A stretch of 8,077 bases of DNA from a candidate division CSSED10-310 bacterium (GTDB lineage: Bacteria > CSSED10-310 > JAFGJC01): positions 1-8,077 of the forward strand of contig JAFGJC010000239.1 of NCBI GenBank assembly GCA_016929305.1, written 5' to 3'. The notes beneath the pieces were generated by a model that was given only the letters and a program-made list of their open reading frames with translations, made no database searches and was not told where the DNA came from. Positions within the stretch are counted from its first letter, which is position 1. Every line of letters starts with the position of its first letter. The position numbers and the translations under genes are program-made. Below, piece after piece: positions 6,974-8,077 of this stretch.

Positions 6974-7988
6974 AATAATTCAATGAGATTACCGCAATGA
7001 GGACAGCCAAAATCAGAAGCCATAGCGCAAGTGCTGCTCGTGCAGCTCGGCGCGCTCGTTTGGTCTCCCACCACGTCAACGGATGAATGCCTTTTATCAA
7101 AAAAACGACAATCCCTGAAAGGTTGACACAGATAAAATTGGCGAGAAACACCATAAAGGCGCCGTTAGCCAGACTATAATGTCCTGAACCCAGAAGCAGC
7201 CCGCCGGTAACCAGGGGAGGTAATAACGCAACCGCAATCATAACTCCAACTAAAACGGACAACGTCCCCATTGTCAGGCTAAGAACACCAGCAGTTCCTG
7301 ATACAGAAGCTAATACGATATCACCATATGTTACTCGAGTCCTGTTGATCAATTCGGGAAGTTCCGGATCGACGTTCGCTATCAGTCCCCATCCAATTGA
7401 TACCAGGATAACCAGAAATATGCCGACCAGATTAGACGCAGCCGCCTGTCGAATTAGTTTGAAATCCCCTAACGCTGATCCAAAGGATAAGGCGACACTT
7501 GGTCCTAGAAGCGGTGCGATGATCATTGCACCGATAATAACTGCAGGATTGCTCCGCAATATTCCTAATCCCGCTACGATAGCAGCCAGGAAAACCATAC
7601 TGATATAATACGATGTCAACTGTGTCATATCTTGAATATCATCATAAAGCTCCACTCTGCTTATCCTTCGATCGGCAGGTTTCTTTTTGATATCAGCAGA
7701 CGTTTCTTCAACCGGCGTATTTTTGTCGGTTTCGCTGTCATCTATTCTTGGTATTGTTGCTTCTATGGGAAACAGTACTATTCGAAAACCCTCAACGTGA
7801 CCGAAACGCTTTTCAAGGTAATCCAATGTCGCTTCACTACCCTCCGCAGACACAAGGCACTCCAGAATACTCTGTTTGTCGCTCTTTTGTTCATTAATCA
7901 AGATAATCCCTGACTGTTCGTTAAGATATTCTCTGGCATTCGACGCATTAATAACCGGCAGTACTATTTTTATAAGCCGAAGCGCCAT
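6972..7988 (-). CDS. DUF389 / TIGR00341-family polytopic inner-membrane protein
   Basis: This is a 338-residue protein. Residues 1-120 form a soluble N-terminal domain (alpha/beta, then an acidic and lysine-rich linker around 80-107). The DUF389 core follows: RVELYDDI (111-118) precedes about six or seven membrane segments near 124-144, 148-170, 184-205, 222-240, 242-263, 275-298 and 316-336. The conserved family stretch SNPAVIIGAMIIAPLLGP (146-163) links the first two, and VALLPPLVTGG (253-263) is a second conserved block. A basic cluster, KRARRAARAA (310-319), precedes the last helix. The family is widespread but has no established function; a transporter or channel role is only a guess. 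Its length fits the TIGR00341 type. GAGGAG at 7995-8000 is 6 bases from the ATG at 7988. It stands alone on the minus strand here and converges on the protease gene. Confidence 0.92.
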   Translation of the reverse strand: MALRLIKIVLPVINASNAREYLNEQSGIILINEQKSDKQSILECLVSAEGSEATLDYLEKRFGHVEGFRIVLFPIEATIPRIDDSETDKNTPVEETSADIKKKPADRRISRVELYDDIQDMTQLTSYYISMVFLAAIVAGLGILRSNPAVIIGAMIIAPLLGPSVALSFGSALGDFKLIRQAAASNLVGIFLVILVSIGWGLIANVDPELPELINRTRVTYGDIVLASVSGTAGVLSLTMGTLSVLVGVMIAVALLPPLVTGGLLLGSGHYSLANGAFMVFLANFICVNLSGIVVFLIKGIHPLTWWETKRARRAARAALALWLLILAVLIAVISLNY

Positions 7989-8077
7989 CTTCGTCTCCTC
8001 ATTCTTTGAAATTGGAACAGACTATTGAATCGTATAATTTTGAAAACTCAAGCATCCGCAAAAAATGGTATTGACAC
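7989..8077. promoter_or_regulatory. Upstream region of the DUF389 gene at the window edge
   Basis: These 89 AT-rich bases carry the ribosome binding site of the DUF389 gene (GAGGAG on the minus strand, 7995-8000) and probably its promoter, for which no convincing -35/-10 pair is visible. A perfect plus-strand TTGACA at 8071-8076 could be the -35 of a divergent gene outside the window, but its -10 would fall beyond the end. Confidence 0.3.

Noticed and set aside
7345..7608. Plus-strand open frame of 87 codons opposite the DUF389 membrane core
   Set aside because: The minus strand here encodes the conserved SNPAVIIGAMIIAPLLGP block. The plus frame is a mirror of it and shows no domain of its own.

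Overview
The window holds six protein-coding genes, one clear intrinsic terminator and a few candidate regulatory sites. I see no rRNA, tRNA, CRISPR array, insertion sequence or phage gene. It looks like an ordinary bacterial chromosome segment with moderate base composition and AGGAGG-type ribosome binding sites. The two secreted multidomain proteins resemble those of Desulfobacterota and several environmental candidate phyla (Zixibacteria, Cloacimonadota, Lernaellota and similar). That placement rests on memory of such architectures, not on a search, and is weak.

Layout, left to right. (1) Positions 1-752, + strand: the C-terminal part of an S66 LD-carboxypeptidase (cytoplasmic peptidoglycan recycling), whose start lies before the window. 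(2) Positions 788-2221, - strand: a two-gene unit. A ROK-family sugar kinase is followed 9-15 bases later by a small single-pass membrane protein of unknown function. This unit converges on the LD-carboxypeptidase. (3) Positions 2222-2378: an AT-rich divergent intergenic region. (4) Positions 2379-6923, + strand: two large secreted hydrolases. The first is an SGNH/GDSL esterase with three 102-residue beta-sandwich repeats before its catalytic domain. The second is a 916-residue M6 (immune-inhibitor-A-like) zinc metalloprotease with three extra C-terminal domains. They are 216 bases apart, and a candidate promoter with an inverted repeat lies between them. A strong hairpin terminator follows the protease. 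(5) Positions 6972-7988, - strand: a DUF389/TIGR00341 polytopic membrane protein. Its stop codon lies partly inside the T-tract of that terminator.

Functionally, the secreted esterase and protease could act together on extracellular polymers, for example an acylated polysaccharide or peptide substrate. That pairing is inferred only from adjacency, shared orientation and signal peptides. The ROK kinase fits cytoplasmic sugar or amino-sugar phosphorylation and the LD-carboxypeptidase fits muropeptide recycling, but they are convergent rather than co-transcribed. I did not find a convincing new multi-gene system. The items most worth a second look are the regular 102-residue triplication in the esterase and the domain architecture of the protease.
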